Source: Acidobacteriaceae bacterium
Lineage (GTDB): Bacteria > Acidobacteriota > Terriglobia > Terriglobales > Acidobacteriaceae
DNA: 64,000 nucleotides
Direction: 5' to 3'
Assembly: GCA_030041435.1 (NCBI GenBank)
Contig: JASHNW010000066.1
Coordinates: 1 to 64,000, forward strand
Shown: in pieces, positions 15,778 to 26,652 of the stretch
How the letters are laid out: every line of letters begins with the position of its first letter
How positions within the stretch are numbered: the stretch's first letter is position 1
The notes under the pieces: model-generated
The model's database searches: none
What the model saw: only the letters and a program-made list of their open reading frames with translations
Told to the model about the DNA's origin: nothing
Made by a program: the position numbers and the translations under genes

Positions 15778-18177
15778 TCAGTGGCGGGCCAGCAGCTGTG
15801 CCTGGAGCCGCTGCGCGCTCTTCAGCAGCGGCAGGCCAGGATCGGCATTCGTCCAGTGGCCCAGCATTTGACCGACGGTGCTCGTCGCCTGCGCGCTGTC
15901 TCCCTTTTTTCGATAGTCCACCGCCAGCAAGTACCAGGCCGCGAACATCTGCTGCTGTGGCTCCCAGCTCAGCGCGTGACTCGCCCCGCCGTTCAGAAAT
16001 CTCTGGTACCACTGGATCGCCGCGTCGGTATTGCCAGCCTGCTGATTGAGATGTGCGAAGGTTTCGCAGGTGAGCGTAGCCGCGGAGTCGCTGTCGTATG
16101 GCCCGGGCGGCTTCAACATCGCGAGCGCGCTGGGCACGTCTCCCGATGCAGCGGACACTTCCGCCCGGAGCACCTGCACGAAGGCGGTCTGCTCCTCGGC
16201 CCGCGCGTTTGCGAGCGGAGCGATCCGGTCCAGAATATTCTTCGCCTGGGCGGGCTGCCCGGCGCGGGCGTAAGCCTGGCCGACCAGAGCGCCGTACAGG
16301 ACTTTTTCTCCCAGGGCATCGAAGTTCGCCATGATGCGGTCCAACTGCGCAATCTGCTCGCGCCGGTTGCCCTGGCCTTCAGCGATCACCGCCAGCATGT
16401 AGCGGATGCGCGCCACGGAAAAGGGATCCTGCGAGACCGGCAGCGCCAGCAACAGCCGCTGACGGGCGCTCGAATAGCGCCCATGGTACAGATCGAGAAA
16501 CGCGAGCGATCGCTCGCTGTTGGCGTAGGTGGCAGGACTGGCAAGAGCCGCTGTAAACAGCTGTTCGGCCTTCGCGTCCTGCCCGGCCCGCACCAGCGTA
16601 AAACCGTACTCGCGCGCCAGATTGCCGGTTCCCATGAGCGCAGGTTCCAGAGAAAAGGCCGTCTGATACTCTCGCAGCGCAGCCGGCCACTGCCCCAGAT
16701 CTCCGTACGACGCCGCCAATGAGGTGTGCGTGGTGGCGTCGTCCGGGTCGTTCCGGACTACCTGCTGCAGGATAGGAATCGATTCCTGGATGCGGCCGTG
16801 CATGCGCAGCAGCCGTGCGTAGGATTCGTGAATCGGCATGTCGTCGGGGTATTGCCGCAGGTAATCCTGATAGAGCCGGAAGGCGTCCTCCATGCGCCCC
16901 TGGCTCTCGGCATAGCGCGCTTCGATCAGCGCGTGCTCGCGATCGGAGGTCCGCGAAACCAGCGCCAGCGCCTTGCGGTACTCGGGCTCGCCCTTCGCGG
17001 GCAGATTGAAATAGAAGCTGTAATACGCGTAGCCGAGCGCCGCGTGCGCCATGGCAAAGTCGGGATCGGCCGCGATCGCCGCCCGGTACAGGCTCACCGC
17101 CTCCTGGTGCTGGCCATGGGAAAACGCGGTCGCCCCGTCGGCGAAATCCTGCAGCGCGATGAACGAGGCCGTGGTCACTTCGGGCAGCGGACGATGCGTG
17201 CGGTAAATTTCGTAGCGCGACTCGCCCAGGTCGCGCCGCAAGTCAGTGGAGATGGAATCGAGCGCCGCGAGGATGCGATCCTCCCCATCGGCGCGTTCCA
17301 GATACGACTGCACCACGTTTCCGTTTTGCGGATCGACCAGCTGCGCCGTCAGCAGGTAGTAGCGGCCGGTGCGCGTAATGCCCGGAACCACCAGCGCATG
17401 GATGTCTTCGCGGCGGCAGATTTCGCCGCCCACCACCGCCGTCACCCGGTCGTTCTCGCTGCGCGCCATCAGCCGCAGCGCGTTGGCAGTTTGCAGGCGC
17501 GAGTAGATATTCAGATGCTTCGACTGCTCGAGGCTCACGCTGAACGCGGTCGCCAGCGCGCTGTCGAAGCGCGGATTGCCGGTCTGGTTATCAAAATCGG
17601 CCACCAGCACGGAATTGTGACCGCTGAAGGAAAGCACGGGACGCGCCCGCGTGAACCAGTACCAGAATCCGGCGACGACGGCCGCGCACAAGATCAGGAG
17701 GAAAGCTGCCCCAGGCCAACCATTGAATCTCCGGTCCCGCTTCCCGTTGCCGGCCTCCGCGTACGATACCTCACTCGCCGCCGGCCCCGTAAGCACCGTC
17801 GCGGATTCCCCTGCCCCTCGAACGCGCAGCCGCTCCTGCGCCGTCATCGGCTCCACTTCTGCTACGAACCGATACCCGCGGCCGCGCACCGTCTCGATAA
17901 AGCGGGGCGCCTGCGGGTCATCTTCGAGGGCCTCGCGCAGCTTGCGCATGGCGGTGTTGAGCCCGTCTTCGAAATCGACAAAGGTATCGTTGGGCCACAG
18001 GCGCTCGCGCAGCTCGGCGCGCGTCAGCACTTCGCCGGGACGCTCGGCGAAGGCGACCAGCAGGCTGCGGGGTTTCTCCTGCAGGCGGATGCGGCGGCCG
18101 TTTTTGGTCAGCTCTCCGGAGCGCAAATCCAGCGTGAACGGGCCGAAGCGATAGCCGGTTACGAGCGACGTGGCCAT
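15778..18177 (-). CDS. Membrane winged-helix regulator with TPR sensor region (CadC/ToxR-like)
   Basis: From the ATG at 18177 the protein has 799 residues. Residues 8-105 form an OmpR/PhoB-type winged helix without a receiver domain (FGPFTLDLRSGELTKNGR, EVLTRAELRERLWP, DFEDGLNTAMRKLREAL, FIETVRGRGYRF). One membrane helix follows (about 156-176). The outer part starts with a TolB/adenylate-cyclase-like segment (VLVADFDNQTGNPRFDSALA) and continues with many TPR-like helix pairs to the end. This is a one-component, membrane-bound regulator typical of Acidobacteria. The longer frame to 18306 adds 43 residues of poor quality. The divergent neighbour is a giant FG-GAP lipoprotein, a possible target. 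Signal unknown. Confidence 0.85.
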   Translation of the reverse strand: MATSLVTGYRFGPFTLDLRSGELTKNGRRIRLQEKPRSLLVAFAERPGEVLTRAELRERLWPNDTFVDFEDGLNTAMRKLREALEDDPQAPRFIETVRGRGYRFVAEVEPMTAQERLRVRGAGESATVLTGPAASEVSYAEAGNGKRDRRFNGWPGAAFLLILCAAVVAGFWYWFTRARPVLSFSGHNSVLVADFDNQTGNPRFDSALATAFSVSLEQSKHLNIYSRLQTANALRLMARSENDRVTAVVGGEICRREDIHALVVPGITRTGRYYLLTAQLVDPQNGNVVQSYLERADGEDRILAALDSISTDLRRDLGESRYEIYRTHRPLPEVTTASFIALQDFADGATAFSHGQHQEAVSLYRAAIAADPDFAMAHAALGYAYYSFYFNLPAKGEPEYRKALALVSRTSDREHALIEARYAESQGRMEDAFRLYQDYLRQYPDDMPIHESYARLLRMHGRIQESIPILQQVVRNDPDDATTHTSLAASYGDLGQWPAALREYQTAFSLEPALMGTGNLAREYGFTLVRAGQDAKAEQLFTAALASPATYANSERSLAFLDLYHGRYSSARQRLLLALPVSQDPFSVARIRYMLAVIAEGQGNRREQIAQLDRIMANFDALGEKVLYGALVGQAYARAGQPAQAKNILDRIAPLANARAEEQTAFVQVLRAEVSAASGDVPSALAMLKPPGPYDSDSAATLTCETFAHLNQQAGNTDAAIQWYQRFLNGGASHALSWEPQQQMFAAWYLLAVDYRKKGDSAQATSTVGQMLGHWTNADPGLPLLKSAQRLQAQLLARH

Positions 18178-18495
18178 AGTGCTGCGCCTGGTCAGGCGGT
18201 AAAAGAGGAGCTTCTGAGCAAAACGCTGCCCCGTGGGTGCCAACACCATATCACAACTTTCCCCGGGCGGGCGCGCCCATTCTGCCGTTAAACTCCGCGC
18301 AATCAAACCCTTCGCTGTTCAGACAAAGTTCAGCTACAAGTCAGACGCAGTCCATTGACCTTCCCCCGCCGGCTTGCTTACCTTCCCCTGAGATCGGAGC
18401 GATCTTCCCTCCGGCGGCCTTTCCGTGCCGCTGAACGGCGCCGAAGCCGTGCTCTCCAGCGAGCGGCAATCGCCGTTGGGCCAGAAGGAAGAGAG
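18178..18495. other. Divergent gap between the TPR regulator and the FG-GAP lipoprotein
   Basis: These 318 bases separate two divergent genes and must hold their promoters. I see no clear operator or structured RNA. The upstream extensions of both open frames into this gap are judged non-coding. Confidence 0.35.
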
Positions 18496-21400
18496 ATGCG
18501 CAGACGGCCAGAAACAATTCGTGACGCGAATCCTCGACGCAGTGGTGCATCCGCCTCCCCAGGTCTGCGTGCATCTCTGGTCTGGATTTCCATCGTCGTC
18601 ATATTCCTCATTTTCGGCTGCTCGTCGTCTGCACACACGCAGACGCTCACATTCGGCGGATTCCAGGGCGAGATCAGCTACACCAACATCAACACCGGCC
18701 CGAGCTCGGCGGCCGCCAATCAGGTGAGCGTCGCCGTGGGGCACTTCCAGCATTCCAGCGCGTCGAGCTCCGTCCTGGACCTCGCGGTAGCCGATGCGGC
18801 CAACAGCACCGTTGAAATCTGGTTCGGCAATGGCGACGGCACATTCCAGCTGCCCTCGGGCAGCCAAATCTACTCGCTTCCTCCGCTCACTTCTATTTAC
18901 CCCAATGCGCCTCCGTCGTCGGTTGAGCCGACGTCCATCTCCGTAACGGGCAACACGCAGATTGCCGCCGCCGATCTGACTTCCGACACCGGAGCCAGCG
19001 GCTACGACGACGTGGTGCTGGCTAACTTCCAGGGGCCCGGCACCATAACCGTGCTCAAAAACAATCGCGACGGTTCCGGCACGTTTACCGCCTCTTTGCT
19101 TCCTGCGGAGGTTCCTGAGGGGACCAATGACATCAGCTACGTCACCACCGGCGGCGGCTCGGTTTCCCTGGCCATCGGCGACTTCAACGGCGACGGCGTC
19201 CCCGACCTCGTGGTTGGCAACAGCAACACCAATTATGGTGGCTCGATCGATGTGGTGCTGAACAACTGCAGCGGCGCCGGAGCATACAACTTTTGCGCGC
19301 CAGTCTCGTACAACGCGGGTCTCCAGATCGTTGGAGTTGCGGCAGCGCCGCTTCGGAAATCGAATACCACCTACCAGGACATCGTCGCCACCGACGGGGC
19401 CAATGTTTATGTTTTGCTGAACGATGAAAAGACCGGTACTTTTCCCTGCGCAGCGTCTTCCACCTGCCAAACCACCCTGATGAGCAGTTACAACAACGCC
19501 ATCAGCGGGCTGATCGCTGAAGACGTGAATGACGATGGCTATCCGGACGTGGTCGTGGAGGACCAGTACGGCGATCCGGCGGTGATGCTGAATAACGGGT
19601 CGGGGGGGCTGGGAACGCCGTCCACCCCGCTACCCGTCAACTTTGCGGCCGCCGCCGGAGTCTTCAATTCCGCAAATCCGGACTATCCCGGTCTGGTCCT
19701 GCTCGCCAACGGGGGCATGACGTATTTGCCCAACACGACGTCCACTCCGGGCGGCAGCGTATCGCTCGGAACTCCGGCGGTCATTGGTCCTTTCACCTCG
19801 AAGTTCGACATCGGAGCCGCGCTCGCCACCGGCGGCTTCAACGGCGACGGTAACCTGGACGTGGTTGCGGTGACGGGAAGCGAACTGCACGTGGCGCTGG
19901 GGAACGGCAACGGCACGTTCCAGACCACGCCGAGTTATCTCGAAAGCCTGGCCGACCCGTCCGAAACGACAAAGAACGCTTCGACGTCGATCGCCGCCAT
20001 CGCCGTGGGCGACCTGCACGGAACCACGAATGGCGCCATGGATACAGTCAGCGCCGACGTGGGCTCCGCGAACACCGAGTATCCCAACGCCGTAACCTCG
20101 CTGATTGTGCGGCTGGCCAATGCGAATGGAACTCTGCAGGCGGGCACGGTGATCTTCCAGGAGCCGGTGACCACGGCGCAGTTCAACTCCATCGTGCTGG
20201 GCAATTATGGCGGCGCGGGGTTCCAGCCAGGTGGCGACGGGGCGATGGATATCGCCGCCGTTACCACCACAGGCGAGATTTATATCTTTCAGAATAAAAA
20301 CGGCAACGGTAGTTTCACCGAGGCCGCCGATTCTCCCGTTGTTACGGGATTCAGTTCGCTGACCGGTGCGGTCGCAGGCGATTTTGCCGGAAACGGTTCG
20401 CCCACGGATATCGCTGCGATCGGACCGGTCGCGAATGCTGACAATTATTCCGGAGTACCGCAGAGCGGGAGCGTCATCGTCATCCTGGGAAGCGGAAATG
20501 GCTCGTTTGTGCAGAATGGGGATGGCGGTTACGGCACCCAGTACCAGGGAACTGAGAACTCCTCGGCTTCCTCGCTCACCACCTTCGTGAACCCTGCGCA
20601 GCTGGCTGTGGGAAGTCTCGGGTCCAGCGGTTATCCGGACATTGTGGTGGCGGATTCAGGGCAGACTTACCCCACGCAGGCCGGCGGCGGCGTATGGGTG
20701 CTCCGCAATCAGGGCAGTGGAACGTTCAGCACCGATCCGCTGCAGGTTTCGGCAACCAGCGCTCAGTGCTGCGGAAGCCTGACCGCTGGACCGAGCATGA
20801 TCGCCCTGGGGCACTTGTTCGGGACCCCGTATTTTGACATTGTCGCGGCAACGACGCCCGGGAGCGACCAATTTCTCGAGGTTCTCGAGAACAACGGAAG
20901 CTATACGTTCCCCATTGCGTCGACCGCAACGACGATCTACCCATTCGGCGGGGAATTGGCCGTCGCGGACGTGAACCACGATAACGCCCCGGACGTGCTC
21001 GTATTCAATGGCGACACCGTACAGGCGCTGCTGAACACCACCAATGAGCCGTCAGTGATGGCGTCCAGCGGCATTCTGCTTCCGTGGGACCCCTCCTGGT
21101 CGACTGGGCCGTCTCCATCTCTCACATTTACCGGCGCGCAGCCTCCGCTCTTCGCCGTGGGCTATTCGGCGTCCAACCCCGCGGCGCCCAACGCGGTGGC
21201 TGGGGACGCGCAGCCGGCCGTGGACGTGCTGCTCAATGGCGCGAACGGCTCCGGCACCCAGACCCTCGATATCTCCCCGGCCACATTGCCCGCCGGCATC
21301 GTCGGCCAGGCGTATTCACAAACGCTGACGGCTACCGGCGGCAGCGGCACGGGTTATACCTGGGATGTTTTTTCGGGCACGGCTTTGTCCGCGGCAGGGC

Positions 21401-22176
21401 TCTCCCTGTCATCCGGTGGAGTGATTACAGGAACGCCGACCACGGCGGAAAAGGCAGCCTCGGTGTCCATCCAGGTGACCGACTCCCAGGGCAACCTCGG
21501 CAGCGTGGCCTACAGCCTCACCGTCTACCCGGCGCTCTCAATTTCTCCGGCCAGCCTGCCCACAGGAGCGGCGGGAGTCGCGTATTCCGAGACACTCCGG
21601 GCGACCGGCGGCAGCGGGACTGGGTATACGTGGTCCGTCACCACCGGCTCAGCCGGTCTGGCGGCGCTGGGGCTGCACCTGTCCGCCGCGGGCATAATTT
21701 CCGGCATCCCGGTAGCGGGCCAGGCGAGCTTTACAGTGAAGGTTGCGGATTCAGCCGGCAACTCCACCACGACGATGTACCAGCTCATTGTCACCGCGTT
21801 CGTCAATATCCCCACGAAGACCCTCTTGAGTTCGTCCACCGTGGCGAGTTCGGCAGGACACCCAATAGTGCTCCGCGCGACCGTCACGACATCCGTTCCC
21901 GGCACACCCACGGGCTCCGTCATGTTCTATGACGGCGCCACAGTGCTGGGAACGGAGACCCTTACAAATGGCGTTGCCGTGTACAGCACCTCTGCGCTGC
22001 ACAATGGAGCGAATGCCATCAAAGCGGTCTACACCCCCACCCCCGGCACCCACGAATTTCTCACCAGCACTTCCGCCACACTCGACATAACCATCGGGGG
22101 ATTCGGCCCGGGCTTCTCGTCCAATGGGAACGCAAACCCCGGCCCGGTCAAAGCGCCGCGATCGCCCTCACCCTAA
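18496..22176 (+). CDS. Large FG-GAP/VCBS-repeat lipoprotein with Ig-like C-terminal domains
   Basis: From the ATG at 18496 (GGAAGAGAG site) the protein has 1226 residues. A hydrophobic helix ending in LIFGCSSS looks like a lipoprotein signal. The body contains repeated Ca-binding FG-GAP/VCBS-type units (for example AIGDFNGDGVPDLVVGNSNT, ATGGFNGDGNLDVVAV, AVADVNHDNAPDVLVFNGD), expected to form a beta-propeller. After about residue 915 two putative-Ig (He_PIG-like) units follow, each with G-x-A-Y-S-x-T-L-x-A-T-G-G-S-G-T-G-Y-T-W, then a Big_3-type domain (TGSVMFYDGATVLGTETL). It is probably displayed on the outer membrane or released, in adhesion or ligand binding. Ligand unknown. Confidence 0.8.
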   Translation: MRRRPETIRDANPRRSGASASPGLRASLVWISIVVIFLIFGCSSSAHTQTLTFGGFQGEISYTNINTGPSSAAANQVSVAVGHFQHSSASSSVLDLAVADAANSTVEIWFGNGDGTFQLPSGSQIYSLPPLTSIYPNAPPSSVEPTSISVTGNTQIAAADLTSDTGASGYDDVVLANFQGPGTITVLKNNRDGSGTFTASLLPAEVPEGTNDISYVTTGGGSVSLAIGDFNGDGVPDLVVGNSNTNYGGSIDVVLNNCSGAGAYNFCAPVSYNAGLQIVGVAAAPLRKSNTTYQDIVATDGANVYVLLNDEKTGTFPCAASSTCQTTLMSSYNNAISGLIAEDVNDDGYPDVVVEDQYGDPAVMLNNGSGGLGTPSTPLPVNFAAAAGVFNSANPDYPGLVLLANGGMTYLPNTTSTPGGSVSLGTPAVIGPFTSKFDIGAALATGGFNGDGNLDVVAVTGSELHVALGNGNGTFQTTPSYLESLADPSETTKNASTSIAAIAVGDLHGTTNGAMDTVSADVGSANTEYPNAVTSLIVRLANANGTLQAGTVIFQEPVTTAQFNSIVLGNYGGAGFQPGGDGAMDIAAVTTTGEIYIFQNKNGNGSFTEAADSPVVTGFSSLTGAVAGDFAGNGSPTDIAAIGPVANADNYSGVPQSGSVIVILGSGNGSFVQNGDGGYGTQYQGTENSSASSLTTFVNPAQLAVGSLGSSGYPDIVVADSGQTYPTQAGGGVWVLRNQGSGTFSTDPLQVSATSAQCCGSLTAGPSMIALGHLFGTPYFDIVAATTPGSDQFLEVLENNGSYTFPIASTATTIYPFGGELAVADVNHDNAPDVLVFNGDTVQALLNTTNEPSVMASSGILLPWDPSWSTGPSPSLTFTGAQPPLFAVGYSASNPAAPNAVAGDAQPAVDVLLNGANGSGTQTLDISPATLPAGIVGQAYSQTLTATGGSGTGYTWDVFSGTALSAAGLSLSSGGVITGTPTTAEKAASVSIQVTDSQGNLGSVAYSLTVYPALSISPASLPTGAAGVAYSETLRATGGSGTGYTWSVTTGSAGLAALGLHLSAAGIISGIPVAGQASFTVKVADSAGNSTTTMYQLIVTAFVNIPTKTLLSSSTVASSAGHPIVLRATVTTSVPGTPTGSVMFYDGATVLGTETLTNGVAVYSTSALHNGANAIKAVYTPTPGTHEFLTSTSATLDITIGGFGPGFSSNGNANPGPVKAPRSPSP

Positions 22177-22369
22177 CGCCCCTCCAGGCATCGTTCTGCG
22201 ATTTTGGGTCACCCGCTGAGACCGGCCCCGCCAGTGCCGCCCGAGGAACCTACCCCAAAAGTGGAATAGCCCGCGCCCACCCCGCGCCTATAATTCCGGA
22301 CAGACTCGCAGCCCAGAAGCTTGAGAGCCAGGCCCTGCTCTTCAGTTTTCCTGAGGACGGTGATCCTTT

Positions 22370-23092
22370 ATGCCATTATTGAAAATCCTCCCTGTTCGCA
22401 TGCCCTCCCGCCTTGCTTCTCTGGGGCTTAGCCTGATTGTCTGTGCCGCGATGCTCGGCACCAACGGGTGCATCTCATACAAGTTGACCGGAATCTATGT
22501 GGAGCCGTCGGCCGGCGCCTGCATCTACCCCGGATTCACCGCTCAGTTCACTGCCTACGGAACCTATACCGAAAGCGGCCATGCTACGGTTACGAAGAAC
22601 ATTACCGATCAGGCGAGCTGGACGGTCGATTTACCCAACCTCGCGACAGTGAACTCCTCAGGTCTGGTCACCTCCACAGGAACCGCAATCGGTATTACCG
22701 ATATCATCGCGTCCGCCCCAGGCGAGTTTGGGACCGTTCGCAGCAGCGCACCCCTTACGGTGGAGACAAACTGCGTTTCCAGCAGCGGGGCCGTCAGAAC
22801 GCTCTCCTCCATCCATATTCTCCCGGCGAATCAAAATCTGCTGTCCGCTGGAGACACGTCGCAGTTCGTCGCGGTTGGCCACTTCGCGATTGCGCCTTTC
22901 AGCGACGATCTGACCCGTCAGGTGACATGGCAGTCCAGCAATCCGCAGGTCGCCACCGTCGATGCGGCCGGCGTCGTGACCGCCGTTGGGGCGGGTGAGG
23001 CAACCATCACTGCAAGGCAGACCCTGTCCGACGGCATGATGGTGACCGGAACGCAGAAAGTCCAGGTGGACAGCGGATCCACGTCGCGGTAA
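22370..23092 (+). CDS. Lipoprotein with two bacterial Ig-like (Big_2) domains
   Basis: The 240-residue protein has a lipoprotein signal peptide ending LGTNGC. It contains two Ig-like domains of the Big_2 type: the first with TDQASWTVDLPNLATVNSSG, the second with TRQVTWQSSNPQVATVDAAG, each followed by the G-x-A-x-I-T-A element. Such domains are found in surface proteins and adhesins. It follows the FG-GAP lipoprotein by 193 bases on the same strand and may work with it at the cell surface. A weak 8-bp hairpin (23104-23124) follows its stop codon. Confidence 0.75.
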   Translation: MPLLKILPVRMPSRLASLGLSLIVCAAMLGTNGCISYKLTGIYVEPSAGACIYPGFTAQFTAYGTYTESGHATVTKNITDQASWTVDLPNLATVNSSGLVTSTGTAIGITDIIASAPGEFGTVRSSAPLTVETNCVSSSGAVRTLSSIHILPANQNLLSAGDTSQFVAVGHFAIAPFSDDLTRQVTWQSSNPQVATVDAAGVVTAVGAGEATITARQTLSDGMMVTGTQKVQVDSGSTSR

Positions 23093-23414
23093 ACCGTTCG
23101 GAAGAGCGATCCACTTGATCGCTCCCCCACATGATTGGAGTGAACCGAGGCGTCTGCTTCCCAGCGGGCGCCTTGCATTTAATGGCTCTGCAAACCTTCC
23201 TCTCGCGGCTTGAGCCCGCTCCTCCGCAGCCGGCGTCGAAGTCTTCTTTTGAACCGCGATCGATAGCTGCGCGTCCATTCGATCTCTGTAAACTTTGCCT
23301 CTCCCCTTCTCGTCAATTGAGAGAGCGTGAAGCGCAGCGGATATTTGTGTTTTGTCGCGCTCCGCTGATCCCCCTGCTGCCCAGCCTGGAACTCCCGCGC
23401 CGATGGACCGACGA
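23093..23414. other. Gene-free stretch before the heptahaem cytochrome
   Basis: It holds an 8-bp perfect hairpin (GAGCGATC/GATCGCTC, 23104-23124) without a T-run, perhaps a weak terminator, and otherwise only low-quality frames. The promoter of the cytochrome is presumably here, but I cannot point to it. Confidence 0.35.
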
Positions 23415-24662
23415 ATGAAATCTGCTGGTAGTCCGCTGACTCTCCCCTTACGCAAAGTGTGCGGTTACGCATCTCTGCTCGCAGTCTGTCTGTTGCCGCA
23501 ATCCGCCGTCGTCTCCCAGCAGCCGCAGTCCAACACCGCCAGCGCAACCCCGCTGCACGCCCCACCCCCGGCCAGCGTTTATGCGGGAGACAGCGCCTGC
23601 GCAGGCTGCCACCAAACTGAGTTCCAGGAGTATCAATCCAGCCCGCACCATCACGATTCAGCCGAAGCTACCCGAGATACGGTGCTCGGCAACTTCACCC
23701 CCGGCAGGAACGTGTTGCGCACCAGGAATCCCAATCTGATCTTTGCCATGATCAAGGCGGATGACGGCTACTGGCAAAGCTCGGTCGATATCGCCCACCC
23801 CGACCATCTGACCGGCATCGCCGAGCGGTTCGACATCGTGATCGGCTCGGGACGCCGCGGTCAGACTTCGCTCTACTGGAAGGGCGACCAACTCTACGAA
23901 CTGCCCGTCACCTGGTGGGCCTACACCCACCGGTGGATCAACAGCCCCGGATATCCTGATGGCCAAGTCCACTTCGACCGGCCCATCATCCCGCGCTGCC
24001 TCGAATGCCACACCACCTGGTTCGAAGCGCTCGACCCGCCCAACCACTACGAGCGCGATAACATGATTCTCGGCATCGGCTGCGAGAAATGCCATGGCCC
24101 GGGCCGTGAACATGTGGAGCGCGAGAGTTCCCCCCATCCGCCTCCGCCCGGCTCGCCCGAAGAGGCCATCGTGAATCCGGCGCGACTGTCGCCGGACCGT
24201 CAGATGGATGTGTGCGCCCTCTGCCATGCCGGGGTGGGAGACTCGACTGCGCCTCCGCTCTCCTACCGCCCCGGAGACGTGCTTGCGGATTACGTGAAGA
24301 TCACGCCTCCACCTCCGAATGTGCCCGTGGACGTGCATGGAAACCAGGTTAATGCCCTGGAGCGCAGCAAGTGCTACACCTCCGGAAAAATGACGTGCGC
24401 CACCTGCCATGACGTTCACCAAAAGCAGGAGGATGTCGACTCGTATTCCACCCACTGTCTCGCATGCCACGAGGTCCAGGCCTGCGGGCGGTTCAGGGTG
24501 ATGGGCGAGGCGATCCGCACCAAATGCGTGGAATGCCATATGCCGGAAGGCAAGTCGCAGGGGCTCAACTCGCACACCGGCGGCCAGCTGCTCCAGGCGG
24601 AACTGCGCGCGCACAGGATCGCCATCTATCCGGAAGCCACAGCCCATCTCGCCGGGCGCTGA
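23415..24662 (+). CDS. Exported multihaem cytochrome c (seven CxxCH)
   Basis: From the ATG at 23415 the protein has 415 residues with an N-terminal signal peptide (MKSAGSPLTLPLRKVCGYAS onwards). Seven CxxCH sites occur: CAGCH, CLECH, CEKCH, CALCH, CATCH, CLACH, CVECH. The C-terminal pattern S-K-C-x5-M-T-C-A-T-C-H-D-V-H-Q is common in cytochrome c554-like electron carriers of Acidobacteria. It is periplasmic and should pass electrons; partner and acceptor are unknown. It is not part of the NO island 8 kb upstream and lacks the operator seen there. An ATG four codons earlier (23403) is possible. Confidence 0.82.
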   Translation: MKSAGSPLTLPLRKVCGYASLLAVCLLPQSAVVSQQPQSNTASATPLHAPPPASVYAGDSACAGCHQTEFQEYQSSPHHHDSAEATRDTVLGNFTPGRNVLRTRNPNLIFAMIKADDGYWQSSVDIAHPDHLTGIAERFDIVIGSGRRGQTSLYWKGDQLYELPVTWWAYTHRWINSPGYPDGQVHFDRPIIPRCLECHTTWFEALDPPNHYERDNMILGIGCEKCHGPGREHVERESSPHPPPPGSPEEAIVNPARLSPDRQMDVCALCHAGVGDSTAPPLSYRPGDVLADYVKITPPPPNVPVDVHGNQVNALERSKCYTSGKMTCATCHDVHQKQEDVDSYSTHCLACHEVQACGRFRVMGEAIRTKCVECHMPEGKSQGLNSHTGGQLLQAELRAHRIAIYPEATAHLAGR

Positions 24663-24716
24663 GACGTTGCCGGCAATCGCCACCCGCCGCGCAATCGACG
24701 CGGCGGCTGCACCTGG

Positions 24717-26528
<1,812 letters not shown>

Positions 26529-26652
26529 GAATGGAAAAACGCTGCCCCGCGCCGCGGCCAGGGCTGCCGGAGGAAAGAAGTTCGCCGGAAGCCTCAGTTT
26601 ACCATCCGCGGCGCCGGGTCTCGGGTCATACAATAGAGCTTCCGCCGTGCTC

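Noticed and set aside
16726-18291. Open frame of 521 codons on the plus strand
   Set aside because: Antisense of the winged-helix/TPR regulator, whose own motifs are clear.
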